Shown: piece after piece, positions 1 through 8,783 of the stretch
How positions within the stretch are numbered: the stretch's first letter is position 1
Layout: every line of letters starts with the position of its first letter
Source of the DNA: Bradyrhizobium vignae
GTDB taxonomy: Bacteria > Pseudomonadota > Alphaproteobacteria > Rhizobiales > Xanthobacteraceae
Reading direction: 5' to 3'
Assembly: GCF_004114425.1 (NCBI RefSeq)
Contig: NZ_RDQF01000032.1
Coordinates: 1 to 64,000 of the forward strand
Length of the DNA stretch: 64,000 nucleotides
Made by a program: the position numbers and the translations under genes
Notes under the pieces: generated by a model
What the model was told of the DNA's origin: nothing
The model's database searches: none
The model's input: the letters and a program-made list of their open reading frames with translations, nothing else

Positions 1-64
1 TCAGAAAACGCCACTTCTGCAGATAGTTGCGTTCAACCGTTCGGTCATAGCTGTTGTCTCGCAT
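1..64 (-). CDS. Start of a gene running off the left edge, unknown product
   Basis: A minus-strand reading frame opens with ATG at 64 and is still open at base 1, giving 21 residues that begin MRDNSYDRTVERNYLQKWRF. A strong GGAGG ribosome-binding site lies about 8 bases upstream, which is the main support. The fragment is too short to assign a family. It lies downstream of the nuo/DUF1467 operon but is separated from it by a long palindrome, so it is probably a separate transcription unit. Confidence 0.5.
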   Translation of the reverse strand, partial: MRDNSYDRTVERNYLQKWRFL

Positions 65-117
65 CGGATCGTTCCTCCGCTGCAGCGATCCAATCAGCGA
101 ATTATTGAACATGCACA

Positions 118-189
118 ATTGCGAGCGAAGCGAAGCAATCCAGAGTCTTTCCGCGGAGGGATACTGGATTGCTTCGCTTCGCTCGCAAT
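118..189. repeat. Intergenic palindrome with 26-bp arms
   Basis: Two perfectly complementary 26-base arms (118-143 and 164-189) flank a 20-base centre. The arms carry the GAAGCGAAGCAATCCAG core. A diverged copy of the same core lies at 38628-38735 in this window, so this is a dispersed repeat family. It sits just downstream of the DUF1467 gene and could fold into a very stable RNA hairpin, possibly acting as the 3' end of the long nuo transcript. Family copy number in the genome is not visible here. Confidence 0.8.
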
Positions 190-224
190 GACGAGCTTGG
201 TCGATATCCTTCGTCTGTTACGCT

Positions 225-500
225 CTAAAACGGCATTCCCATCAATTTCGACAGGCGCTCGATCGAGAGATAGCCGGCATGATAGGCCGCTACGCCGAGG
301 CCGTAGATCACCGCCGAGATGATCGTGGTCCAGATCAGCTTGCGGCCCATCCGCGTCAGGATCGGCGCGCCGGGATCGGTGCCGGGGGCGCCGACGCCGT
401 CCTCGTGCTGGCTGCGCACGCCGAACGGCAGCGTCAGGAACAGCGCGATCCACCAGATGACGAAGTAGATCGCAAGCGCGGTCGAGATCTGGATGGCCAT
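225..500 (-). CDS. DUF1467 family small membrane protein
   Basis: The 91-residue product has two hydrophobic helices, around residues 5-25 and 57-77, joined by a polar loop rich in Gly, Pro and Asp. The first helix contains IYFVIWWIALFLTLPFGVRS, which is characteristic of the DUF1467 family of alphaproteobacteria. No function is established. It lies 9 bases behind mce on the same strand and is the last gene of the nuo-birA-rnj-mce run, so it is probably co-transcribed with it. Confidence 0.85.
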   Translation of the reverse strand: MAIQISTALAIYFVIWWIALFLTLPFGVRSQHEDGVGAPGTDPGAPILTRMGRKLIWTTIISAVIYGLGVAAYHAGYLSIERLSKLMGMPF

Positions 501-509
501 GGCGCGGCC

Positions 510-914
510 TTATGCCTGCTCGATCTCGACCAGGGCGCCGGAGAAATCCTTCGGGTGCAGGAACAGCACCGGCTTGCCGTGGGCACCGATCTTCGGCACG
601 CCGTCCCCGAGCACCCTTGCGCCCTCCCTCACCAGCGTGTCGCGCGAGGCGATGATGTCGACGACCTCGTAGCAGACATGGTGGATGCCGCCGTCGGGAT
701 TGCGCTCGATGAACTTTGCGATCGGCGAGGATTCACCGAGCGGCTCGATGAACTCGATCTTGGTGTTGGGAAGGGTCGCGAACACGGTGGTGACGCCATG
801 CTCGGGCAGCGGCACGGCCTCGGAGATCTGGGCGCCGAATGCCGCACCGTAGATCTTGGCGGCCTTGACGGCGTCCTTGGTCGCGATCGCGACGTGGTTG
901 AGGCGACCCAGCAT
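510..914 (-). CDS. mce: Methylmalonyl-CoA epimerase
   Basis: The 134-residue protein belongs to the vicinal oxygen chelate fold (glyoxalase/bleomycin-resistance superfamily) and would interconvert the (R) and (S) forms of methylmalonyl-CoA in propionyl-CoA catabolism. It begins MLGRLNHVAIATKD, where the His is a typical metal ligand. The later segments GGIHHVCYEV and the final VEIEQ supply the other ligands expected of the family. Length is normal for the bacterial enzyme. It follows rnj by 12 bases and precedes the DUF1467 gene. No methylmalonyl-CoA mutase gene is nearby, so the link with complex I is positional only. Confidence 0.9.
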   Translation of the reverse strand: MLGRLNHVAIATKDAVKAAKIYGAAFGAQISEAVPLPEHGVTTVFATLPNTKIEFIEPLGESSPIAKFIERNPDGGIHHVCYEVVDIIASRDTLVREGARVLGDGVPKIGAHGKPVLFLHPKDFSGALVEIEQA

Positions 915-926
915 GGTTCTCTCCCG

Positions 927-2597
927 TTAGACTGTCAGTACGTGGACCAGACAGGGGGGCTTTTTGCCCCAATGTTCGTTGATCACAGCCCGGACCGCGC
1001 GTCGCACCGGCTCGGCCAGCGCGTCCGGATCGCGGCGGCGCGCCTTCGGCAGCCCCTCGATCGTGGACATCACGGCTTCGAAGACAAGGTCGTCGAAGAG
1101 TTCGCCGGCCCGGTTCTTCTCGGGGATGCCGACGAGATCGACCTCGGGCTCGTCGGCGAGCTCGCCCTGCGCGGTCATGGCGATGGCGACGAAGGCGCAG
1201 CCGGAGAACGCCATGCGGCGGCGCTCGATCACGGCACGGGACTTGGAGTCCTCCAGGATCGTGCCGTCCTTGTAGAGGCGGCCCGACGGCACCTCGCCGA
1301 CGATGCCGGGATCGCCGGGGCCGAGCTTGACGAGATCGCCATTGCGGCAGACCAGCACGCGCGGCACGCCGGCGGCGCGGGCGAGCTTTGCGTGCTCGTG
1401 CAGATGCAGCGCCTCGCCGTGGACGGGGATGAGGAGCTGCGGTTTCACCCAGGAGATCAGGTCGCGCAGCTCGTCGCGGCGCGGGTGGCCGGAGACGTGG
1501 ACCAGGGCGTCGCGGTCGGTGATGATTTCGATGCCCTGGAGCACCAGATTGTTGATGATCGAGCCGACGGCCTTCTCGTTGCCGGGAATGGTGCGCGATG
1601 AGAAGATGACGCTGTCGCCGCGGTTCAGGGTGATTTCAGGATGATCGTCATTGGCGATGCGCGCCAGCGCCGCGCGCGGCTCGCCCTGGCTGCCGGTGCA
1701 CAGCGCCAGCACCTTGTCCTGGGGCAGGTGACCGTAGACCTCGGGCGAGCGGAAGTTCTGCACGCCTTCGAGATAGCCGGTCTCACGCGCGACCTGCACC
1801 ACGCGCTCCATGGCGCGGCCGACCACCACGACCTCGCGGTCGGCGGCCCTCGCGGCATCGGCGACGGCTTTGACGCGGGCGACGTTGGAGGCGAAGGTCG
1901 TGACCGCGACGCGGCCCTTGGCCGCCTTCACGAGGTCGATGATGGTTTTGGCGACCTCGGCTTCCGAGGGCGAGCGGCCGTCGCGCACCGCGTTGGTGGA
2001 ATCGCCGATCAAGGCGAGCACGCCCTGCTCACCCAATTCGCGCAGCCGCTTCTCGTCGGTCGGGGGCCCCAGCGTCGGAGTCGGGTCGATCTTCCAGTCG
2101 CCGGTGTGCAGCACGATGCCGGCTTCGGTGTGGATCGCAAGCGCGTGGGCTTCCGGAATCGAGTGCGCGACCGGGATGAACTCGACGTTGAACGGGCCGA
2201 CATCGACGCGGCCGCCCGATGGCACCACCGTGACCGGGATCTCGGGCGCATTGCGCTCGGCGGCGCATTTGGCCTCGAACAGCGCGGCGCTGAATTTCGT
2301 CGCGTAGATCGGGCATTTCAGCTTGGGCCAGAGGTCGATGATGGCGCCGAAATGATCCTCATGGGCGTGGGTCAGCACCAGGCCCATCAGGTTCTTGCGC
2401 TCCTTCTCCAGGAAGCTGATGTCGGGCATGATCAGGTCGATGCCGGGCAGATGCTCCTCGTCGCCGAAGGAGACGCCGAGATCGACCGCGAGCCAGGCGC
2501 GCTGGTGGCGGTTGCCGAGGCCGTAGATCGACAGGTTCATGCCGATCTCGCCGACGCCGCCGAGCGGCGCAAACACCAGTTCGTCGGGCCTTGCCAT
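927..2597 (-). CDS. rnj: Ribonuclease J-type metallo-beta-lactamase-fold RNase
   Basis: The 556-residue protein has an N-terminal metallo-beta-lactamase domain with the zinc-binding HAHEDH motif near residues 77-82, followed by a beta-CASP region and a C-terminal domain. This is the layout of RNase J, which combines 5'-to-3' exonuclease and endonuclease activity in mRNA decay and rRNA maturation. ISGHPRRDEL-type residues (here HVSGHPRRDEL) and IPVHGE in the second half are typical beta-CASP metal and substrate motifs. The ATG at 2597 overlaps the birA stop codon (TGATG), so translation is probably coupled. An in-frame GTG one codon earlier is the alternative start. Confidence 0.9.
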   Translation of the reverse strand: MARPDELVFAPLGGVGEIGMNLSIYGLGNRHQRAWLAVDLGVSFGDEEHLPGIDLIMPDISFLEKERKNLMGLVLTHAHEDHFGAIIDLWPKLKCPIYATKFSAALFEAKCAAERNAPEIPVTVVPSGGRVDVGPFNVEFIPVAHSIPEAHALAIHTEAGIVLHTGDWKIDPTPTLGPPTDEKRLRELGEQGVLALIGDSTNAVRDGRSPSEAEVAKTIIDLVKAAKGRVAVTTFASNVARVKAVADAARAADREVVVVGRAMERVVQVARETGYLEGVQNFRSPEVYGHLPQDKVLALCTGSQGEPRAALARIANDDHPEITLNRGDSVIFSSRTIPGNEKAVGSIINNLVLQGIEIITDRDALVHVSGHPRRDELRDLISWVKPQLLIPVHGEALHLHEHAKLARAAGVPRVLVCRNGDLVKLGPGDPGIVGEVPSGRLYKDGTILEDSKSRAVIERRRMAFSGCAFVAIAMTAQGELADEPEVDLVGIPEKNRAGELFDDLVFEAVMSTIEGLPKARRRDPDALAEPVRRAVRAVINEHWGKKPPCLVHVLTV

Positions 2598-3403
2598 CAC
2601 GCAGCTCCCACGGAGGCGACGGGGCCGAAGAACACCTCGCCCGCGGCCACCGGCACAAGGCGGCCCTCGGCGGTGCGGACGATCAGGCAGCCGGTGTCGT
2701 CGATCGTGTCAAATATGCCTTCCAGCGTCATCGCTCCCGTGTGGATCGCGACCTTCTCGCCGAGGCCGGCCGCGCGGTCCAGCCACAGTTTACGGATATC
2801 GGCGAAACCGCGGCCATTGTCCCAGATGCCACGGAACTCGACCCAGGCGTCCGACAAGGCCGTAAACAGCTCCTCCGCGCTGATTTGGACGCCGAGCGTA
2901 GCCAGCGACACTGCGGGCGTCGGCGTCCCTTCGGGCGCAGCGACGACGTTGGTGCCGATGCCGACGACGACGGCCAGGCGGTCGCCGATGGCCTCCGCCT
3001 CGAGGCCGATGCCGACGAGCTTCTTGCCATTGGCGAGCACGTCATTCGGCCATTTCACGGCGTAGCGGGGACGGTCAGGACCAAGCCGCAGCGCGGCTTC
3101 GAGGCTGACCTTCTCGAGGGCGGCCTCCTCTGCCAGCCCTGCGGCAAACCCGATGGTGGCGGCAACCGCGGGCGCGATGTCCAGGACTTCGAGGACGCTG
3201 GCGGCGAGATTGCCCTTCGGGGCGATCCAGGCGCGCTGGCGGCGGCCACGGCCGGCGGTCTGCTCCGAGGTGACGAACCACATCGGACCGCGTTCGCCGG
3301 CCCGCGCGTGCTCGATGGCGTCGGTGTTGGTCGAGCCGGTCCGTTCGAACGCCGCGAGCTTGTAGCCCGCGGCCTGTGCGCGAGGACCGAGCGCGAACGC
3401 CAT
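2597..3403 (-). CDS. birA: Biotin--[acetyl-CoA-carboxylase] ligase, monofunctional
   Basis: The 268-residue enzyme would activate biotin with ATP and attach it to the carboxyl-carrier protein of acetyl-CoA carboxylase and related enzymes. The biotinoyl-AMP loop reads QTAGRGRRQRAW, and KWPNDV with KLVGIGLEAE are the usual active-site segments. It has no N-terminal winged-helix DNA-binding domain, so unlike E. coli BirA it should not act as a repressor. It starts one base after the nuoN stop codon and overlaps rnj, so it is part of the nuo transcript. Confidence 0.93.
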   Translation of the reverse strand: MAFALGPRAQAAGYKLAAFERTGSTNTDAIEHARAGERGPMWFVTSEQTAGRGRRQRAWIAPKGNLAASVLEVLDIAPAVAATIGFAAGLAEEAALEKVSLEAALRLGPDRPRYAVKWPNDVLANGKKLVGIGLEAEAIGDRLAVVVGIGTNVVAAPEGTPTPAVSLATLGVQISAEELFTALSDAWVEFRGIWDNGRGFADIRKLWLDRAAGLGEKVAIHTGAMTLEGIFDTIDDTGCLIVRTAEGRLVPVAAGEVFFGPVASVGAA

Positions 3404-3404
3404 C

Positions 3405-4841
3405 CTAGAACAGCGACTTTGCCGCGGCGGAGGCGACGCTCACCACGGGACCTGCGAACAGCGCAAACAGGATGTTGAACACGCCCGCGACCGCCAGCAC
3501 CGTCTTCACCTCGATGCGCACCGGGTCGACCTGGCCGGCCGGCTCGTCGAAGTACATCGTCTTGACGATGGCGAGATAGTAGTAGGCGCCGACCACGCTG
3601 GTCAGCACGCCGATCACAGCGAGCGTGAACAGGTTCGCCTTGATGGCGGCGACGAAAACGTACCATTTGGCGAAGAAGCCGGCGAGCGGCGGAATGCCGG
3701 CGAGCGAGAACAGCAGCATCGCGAACATGAAGGCGAGCAGCGGGTTGGTGCGCGAGAGGCCAGCGAAATCGCTGATCTGCTCGACGGCCTGGCCGTTACG
3801 CTTCATGGCGAGGATGATCGAGAACGAGCCGAGCGTCATCGCGACATAGATCACGATGTACATCAGGACGCCCTGCGCGCCCTCGACCGTGCCCGAGGCC
3901 AGGCCGACCAGGGCGAAGCCCATATGGCCGATCGAGGAATAGGCCATCAGGCGCTTGATGTTGCTCTGGCCGATCGCGGCGAAGGAGCCGAGCGCCATCG
4001 ACGCGATCGACACGAACACCAGGATCTGCTGCCACTGCGAGACGATGCCGGGGAATGCGGTCAGCGTGACGCGGGTGAAGACGGCGAGCGCGGCCACCTT
4101 CGGCGCCGAAGCGAAGAAGGCGGTGACCGGCGTCGGCGCGCCCTCGTAGACATCAGGCGTCCACATGTGGAACGGCACGGCCGAGACCTTGAAGCAGAGG
4201 CCGACGAGCAGGAAAACGAGGCCGAAGATCAGGCCGATATTCGAGACCGTCGCGGCCGCGGCGATGCCGGTGAAGCTGACGGTACCGGTGAAACCATAGA
4301 CCAGCGAGGCGCCGTAGAGCAGCATGCCCGAGGACAGCGCGCCCAGCACGAAGTACTTCAGGCCGGCTTCGGTCGACTTGGCGTTGTCGCGGTTCGAGGC
4401 GGCCACGACGTAGAGCGCCAGCGACATCAATTCGAGGCCGAGATAGAGCGAGATCAGATCGCCGGCCGAGATCAGCACCATCATGCCGAGCGTCGAGAGC
4501 AGCACCAGGATCGAATACTCGAAGATGCGGCGCGACGGGTCGGACAGGAACTCGGTCGACAGGATCAGCGTCACGGCCGAGCCGATCACGGCCAGGATCT
4601 TCATGAAGCGGGCGAAGTCGTCGACGATGAAGCTGCCGCCGAAGGTCACCTGCTTGCCCGCAGGCTGCATGTAGACGAGCGCGCCGACCACGATCAGCAG
4701 CACCACTGCCAGCGAGGTGACCGTCCTGGTCGTCCCCTGCCCGCGATAGGCCCCGAGCATCAGAAGCGCCATGGCGCCGACCGCGAGCACGAGCTCGGGC
4801 AGCGCGGGCGCCAGTTGATAACCTGCAGTCGAAAAGCTCAT
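3405..4841 (-). CDS. nuoN: NADH-quinone oxidoreductase subunit N
   Basis: The 478-residue integral membrane protein is one of the three antiporter-like proton-pumping subunits of complex I. About 14 hydrophobic helices can be traced, with the conserved LSTEFLSDPSRRIFEY region near the N-terminal third and KVSAVPFHMWTPDVYEGAP carrying the Lys and Pro residues of the discontinuous helix. It lies 22 bases behind nuoM and closes the canonical nuo gene order before birA. Confidence 0.97.
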   Translation of the reverse strand: MSFSTAGYQLAPALPELVLAVGAMALLMLGAYRGQGTTRTVTSLAVVLLIVVGALVYMQPAGKQVTFGGSFIVDDFARFMKILAVIGSAVTLILSTEFLSDPSRRIFEYSILVLLSTLGMMVLISAGDLISLYLGLELMSLALYVVAASNRDNAKSTEAGLKYFVLGALSSGMLLYGASLVYGFTGTVSFTGIAAAATVSNIGLIFGLVFLLVGLCFKVSAVPFHMWTPDVYEGAPTPVTAFFASAPKVAALAVFTRVTLTAFPGIVSQWQQILVFVSIASMALGSFAAIGQSNIKRLMAYSSIGHMGFALVGLASGTVEGAQGVLMYIVIYVAMTLGSFSIILAMKRNGQAVEQISDFAGLSRTNPLLAFMFAMLLFSLAGIPPLAGFFAKWYVFVAAIKANLFTLAVIGVLTSVVGAYYYLAIVKTMYFDEPAGQVDPVRIEVKTVLAVAGVFNILFALFAGPVVSVASAAAKSLF

Positions 4842-4863
4842 GGCGATATCCTGACCTGCCCGA

Positions 4864-6372
4864 TCACTGGAGCAGTGCGGCGGCCTTCACGGCCGTCACG
4901 GCGGTGTTGTAATTGTTGACGAGTTGCTGGACCGAGGCGGCCGACATGTCGAGCACCGGCTTCGGCCAGACGCCGAACAGGATCGTCAGCGCGATCATCG
5001 GAAACAGCGTCAGGCACTCCCGCAAGGTGAGATCCTTCATGCTCATCAGCGACGGCTTGACCAGCGCTCCGAACACGATCTTGCGGTAGAGCCACAGCGC
5101 GTACGCCGCCGAAAGGATCACGCCTGATGTGGCGAAGAACGCGGTCGGCAGCGAGACCTTGAAGGTGCCGAGCAGCGTCATGAACTCGCCGACGAAGCCG
5201 CTCGTGCCGGGCAGACCGACATTGGCCATGGTGAAGACCATGAAGGTCATCGCGTAGAGCGGCATCCGGTTGACGAGGCCGCCATAGGCCGCGATCTGGC
5301 GGGTGTGCAGGCGGTCGTAGACGACGCCGACGCAGAGGAACAGCGCGCCGGAAACGATGCCGTGCGAGATCATCTGGAACACGCCGCCGGCGACGCCCTG
5401 CATGGTGCCGGCGAAGATGCCCATGGTGACGAAGCCCATATGCGCGACTGACGAGTACGCGATCAGCTTCTTCATGTCCTCCTGCATCAAGGCCACCAGC
5501 GAGGTGTAGATGATGGCGATGACCGAGAGCGTGAAGATCAGCGGCGCGAAGTCGTGCGAGGCCAGCGGGAACATCGGCAGCGAGAAGCGCAGGAAGCCGT
5601 AGCCGCCCATCTTCAACAGGATCGCGGCGAGGACCACCGAGCCCGCGGTCGGCGCCTCGACGTGGGCGTCGGGCAGCCAGGTGTGCACCGGCCACATCGG
5701 CATCTTCACCGCAAACGAGGCGAAGAAGGCGAGCCAAGCCCAGGTCTGCAGGGACCGCGGCACGGCGGTGTGCATCAGGGTCGGGATGTCGGTGGTGCCG
5801 CCGTTCCAGTACAGCGCCATGATGGCAAGCAGCATCAGGACCGAGCCGAGCAGCGTGTAGAGGAAGAACTTGAACGACGCATAGACCCGGCGCGGACCGC
5901 CCCAGACGCCGATGATCAGGAACATCGGGATCAGGCCGCCCTCGAAGAACAGGTAGAACAGCACGAGGTCGAGCGCCGAGAAGGTGCCGACCATCAGCGT
6001 CTCCAGGATCAGGAACGCCATCATGTATTCGCGGACGCGGCTCGTGATCGCCTTCCAGCTCGCGATGATGCAGAACGGCATCACCGCGGTGGTGAGGATC
6101 ACGAGCGGCAGCGAGATGCCGTCGACGCCCATATGGTAGGTGATGCCGGTGGCGAGCCAGTTCGCCTTCTCGACGAACTGGAAGTCCGGATTTGCGGGAT
6201 CGAAGCGCATGACCAGGATCACCGACACCGCGAAGGTGATCAGCGTGGTCCAGAGCGCGATCCAGCGCGAATTGCGCCGGGCCGCCTCGTCATCGCCGCG
6301 GCTCAGATAGACGATCAGCGCGCCGACCAGCGGCAGGAACGTGGTGACCGAAAGAATGGGCCAGGTTGTCAT
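4864..6372 (-). CDS. nuoM: NADH-quinone oxidoreductase subunit M
   Basis: This 502-residue antiporter-like membrane subunit of complex I has the expected conserved motifs: FFEGGLIPMFLIIGVWGG in the middle and KMPMWPVHTWLPDAHVEAPT, which holds the key Lys of the proton channel. It starts directly next to the nuoL stop codon with no spacer. Length and helix pattern match the family. Confidence 0.97.
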   Translation of the reverse strand: MTTWPILSVTTFLPLVGALIVYLSRGDDEAARRNSRWIALWTTLITFAVSVILVMRFDPANPDFQFVEKANWLATGITYHMGVDGISLPLVILTTAVMPFCIIASWKAITSRVREYMMAFLILETLMVGTFSALDLVLFYLFFEGGLIPMFLIIGVWGGPRRVYASFKFFLYTLLGSVLMLLAIMALYWNGGTTDIPTLMHTAVPRSLQTWAWLAFFASFAVKMPMWPVHTWLPDAHVEAPTAGSVVLAAILLKMGGYGFLRFSLPMFPLASHDFAPLIFTLSVIAIIYTSLVALMQEDMKKLIAYSSVAHMGFVTMGIFAGTMQGVAGGVFQMISHGIVSGALFLCVGVVYDRLHTRQIAAYGGLVNRMPLYAMTFMVFTMANVGLPGTSGFVGEFMTLLGTFKVSLPTAFFATSGVILSAAYALWLYRKIVFGALVKPSLMSMKDLTLRECLTLFPMIALTILFGVWPKPVLDMSAASVQQLVNNYNTAVTAVKAAALLQ

Positions 6373-8466
6373 TTACTGGCCTCCAAAGCCGAACATGAAC
6401 CAGGTGATCAGGCCGGCCGCGCCGATCAGCATGGCGAATGCGTAGTGATAGAGATAGCCGGTCTGGATCTTCACGACGTTGCGGGTGACGTCGAGCACGC
6501 GAGCGGAGACGCCGTCGGGTCCGAAGCCGTCGATGATGAAGCCGTCGCCCTTCTTCCAGAGCTGATAGCCGATCCACTTCGCCGGACGGACGAAGATGAA
6601 GTCGTAGAGCTCGTCGAAGTACCATTTGTTGAGCAGGAACTGGTACAGCATCGGCTGCGTCTTCGCGAGCTCGACCGGCAGGTAGGGCCGGCGGATGTAG
6701 AACAGGTACGAGACGAGGAAGCCCAGCACCATCATCACCGTCGGCAGGAAGGCGATGGTCTCGGGGATGTGGTGCATCTCCTCGATGATGTGCGGGTTCA
6801 TCTTCACGGACTCGCGGAAGAACTCCTCGATGCCGTGACCGGCGAACAGCTCCTTGAACGGAAGCCCTGCCACGAACGAGCCGACCGCGAGCGCGCCGAT
6901 CGGGATCAGCATCCAGATCGGAGCCTCATGCGCGGCCTCGTAGTGATGCTCGTCGTGCGGCTCGCCGTGGAACGTCTTGAAGATCAGGCGCCAGGAGTAG
7001 AACGAGGTCAGGCCGGCGGCGACGACCGTCATCAGGAACCCATACACCGCGAACGGATTGTGCGAGGCGTAGGCGGACTCGATGATCGCGTCCTTGGAGA
7101 AATAACCGGCGGTGAGCGGGAAACCGGTCAGCGCCAAGGTGCCGACCACCATCACCGCATAGGTGTAGGGGATCTTCTTCCAGAGGCCGCCCATGTTGCG
7201 GATGTCCTGCTCGTGGTGCATCGCGTAGATGACCGAGCCGGAGCCTAGGAACAGCAGCGCCTTGAAGAAGGCGTGCGTGAACAGGTGGAACATGCCGACC
7301 GAATAGGCCCCTGCCCCCATCGCGACGAACATGTAGCCGAGCTGCGAACAGGTCGAGTAGGCGACGATGCGCTTGATGTCGTTCTGGACCAGGCCGATCG
7401 TGGCCGCGAAGAACGCCGTGGTGGCGCCGAAGAACATCACGACGGCCTGCGCATTCGGGGCGAGCTCGAACAGCGGCGACAGCCGCGCAACCATGAACAC
7501 GCCGGCGGTGACCATCGTCGCCGCGTGGATCAGCGCCGAGACCGGGGTCGGGCCTTCCATCGCGTCCGGCAGCCAGGTGTGCAGCAGGAACTGCGCCGAC
7601 TTGCCCATCGCACCCATGAACAGGAGGAGACAGGTCAGGGTCAGCGCGTCGGCGTGCCAGCCGAGGAAGTTGATGGTCTTGCCGGTGAGGCTGGGCGCGG
7701 CATGGAAGATGGTCTCGAAATCGGTCGAGCCGGCCAGCATGAAAATCGCGAATATGCCGAGCGCGAAGCCGAAATCGCCGACGCGGTTGACCACGAAGGC
7801 CTTGATGGCGGCGGCGTTCGCCGAGGGCCTCTGGTACCAGAATCCGATCAGCAGATAGCTGGCGAGACCCACGCCTTCCCAGCCGAAGAACAGCTGCACG
7901 AGATTGTCAGCCGTCACCAGCATCAGCATGGCGAAGGTGAACAGCGAGAGATAGCCGAAGAAGCGCGGCCGGTTCGGGTCCTCATCCATGTAACCGATGG
8001 AATAGAGGTGCACGAGCGAAGACACGGTCGTCACCACCACCAGCATCACGGCGGTCAGCGTGTCGACCCGCAGGGCCCACCAGACCTGGAGGTCGCCCGA
8101 GAAGATCCAGGGCAGAATCTGGATGCGGGCGTCATGATGCATGAAGCCGACATCGACCAGGGTCATCCAGGACAGTGCGGCCGAGACGAACAGGAGCGCC
8201 GTGGTGATCAGCTCGGCACCGCGCGAGCCGGCCGCCGGCGGCTCGTGGTCGTGATGGCCCGGCTCGTCGTGGGTCTCGTGAACGACGCTCCCCTCCTCCT
8301 TGATGGAGGCAGCGGAGACGTGGCCGTTATTCGCACCATTACCGTGCGCCTCGTCGTGATGCTCGACGGTGTCGCCTGAGGGATTGCGCCCATGCGCGCC
8401 CACAAGCGCGATCAGGCCGGCCAGAATGGCGCCCAGGAGAGGCAGGAAAACGATTGCCTGAACCAT
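6373..8466 (-). CDS. nuoL: NADH-quinone oxidoreductase subunit L
   Basis: The 697-residue membrane subunit is the distal antiporter-like proton pump of complex I, ending in the long lateral helix and a last transmembrane helix (LITWFMFGFGGQ). FGWEGVGLASYLLIGFWY and HTWLPDAMEGPTPVSALIHA are diagnostic. An unusual feature is a soluble insert after the first helix, about residues 28-85, rich in His, Asp, Glu and Gly (for example HHDEAHGNGANNGH), which is longer than in E. coli NuoL and may bind metal. The gene lies 8 bases behind nuoK. Confidence 0.97.
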   Translation of the reverse strand: MVQAIVFLPLLGAILAGLIALVGAHGRNPSGDTVEHHDEAHGNGANNGHVSAASIKEEGSVVHETHDEPGHHDHEPPAAGSRGAELITTALLFVSAALSWMTLVDVGFMHHDARIQILPWIFSGDLQVWWALRVDTLTAVMLVVVTTVSSLVHLYSIGYMDEDPNRPRFFGYLSLFTFAMLMLVTADNLVQLFFGWEGVGLASYLLIGFWYQRPSANAAAIKAFVVNRVGDFGFALGIFAIFMLAGSTDFETIFHAAPSLTGKTINFLGWHADALTLTCLLLFMGAMGKSAQFLLHTWLPDAMEGPTPVSALIHAATMVTAGVFMVARLSPLFELAPNAQAVVMFFGATTAFFAATIGLVQNDIKRIVAYSTCSQLGYMFVAMGAGAYSVGMFHLFTHAFFKALLFLGSGSVIYAMHHEQDIRNMGGLWKKIPYTYAVMVVGTLALTGFPLTAGYFSKDAIIESAYASHNPFAVYGFLMTVVAAGLTSFYSWRLIFKTFHGEPHDEHHYEAAHEAPIWMLIPIGALAVGSFVAGLPFKELFAGHGIEEFFRESVKMNPHIIEEMHHIPETIAFLPTVMMVLGFLVSYLFYIRRPYLPVELAKTQPMLYQFLLNKWYFDELYDFIFVRPAKWIGYQLWKKGDGFIIDGFGPDGVSARVLDVTRNVVKIQTGYLYHYAFAMLIGAAGLITWFMFGFGGQ

Positions 8467-8474
8467 TTGAGAGC

Positions 8475-8783
8475 TCAGCCCTTCATCAGATTGACGTCCT
8501 CAACCGCGATCGAGCCGCGGTTGCGGAAATAGACCACCAGGATGGCGAGACCGATCGCGGCTTCGGCGGCCGCAACGGTCAACACCAGCAGCGCGAAGAC
8601 CTGGCCGACGATGTCGCCGAGGAAGGTCGAGAACGCCACGAAATTGATGTTGACCGAGAGCAGGATCAGCTCGATCGACATCAGGATGACGATGATGTTC
8701 TTGCGGTTCAGGAAGATGCCGAGGATCCCGAGCGTGAACAGGATCGCGCCGACCGCCAGATAGTGTCCGAGCCCGATCGTCAT
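8475..8783 (-). CDS. nuoK: NADH-quinone oxidoreductase subunit K
   Basis: The 102-residue membrane protein has three transmembrane helices and the conserved buried glutamates seen in MSIELILLSVNINFV and AAAEAAIGLAILVV. Both are needed for proton translocation in complex I. The start at 8783 overlaps the nuoJ stop (ATGA), which suits translational coupling. An ATG three codons upstream is in frame but would extend further into nuoJ. Confidence 0.97.
   Translation of the reverse strand: MTIGLGHYLAVGAILFTLGILGIFLNRKNIIVILMSIELILLSVNINFVAFSTFLGDIVGQVFALLVLTVAAAEAAIGLAILVVYFRNRGSIAVEDVNLMKG

Noticed and set aside
5554..7248. 564-residue plus-strand open frame opposite nuoM and nuoL
   Set aside because: Composition (Arg, His, Glu, Asp runs) is that of an antisense frame in GC-rich DNA; both nuo genes are certain.
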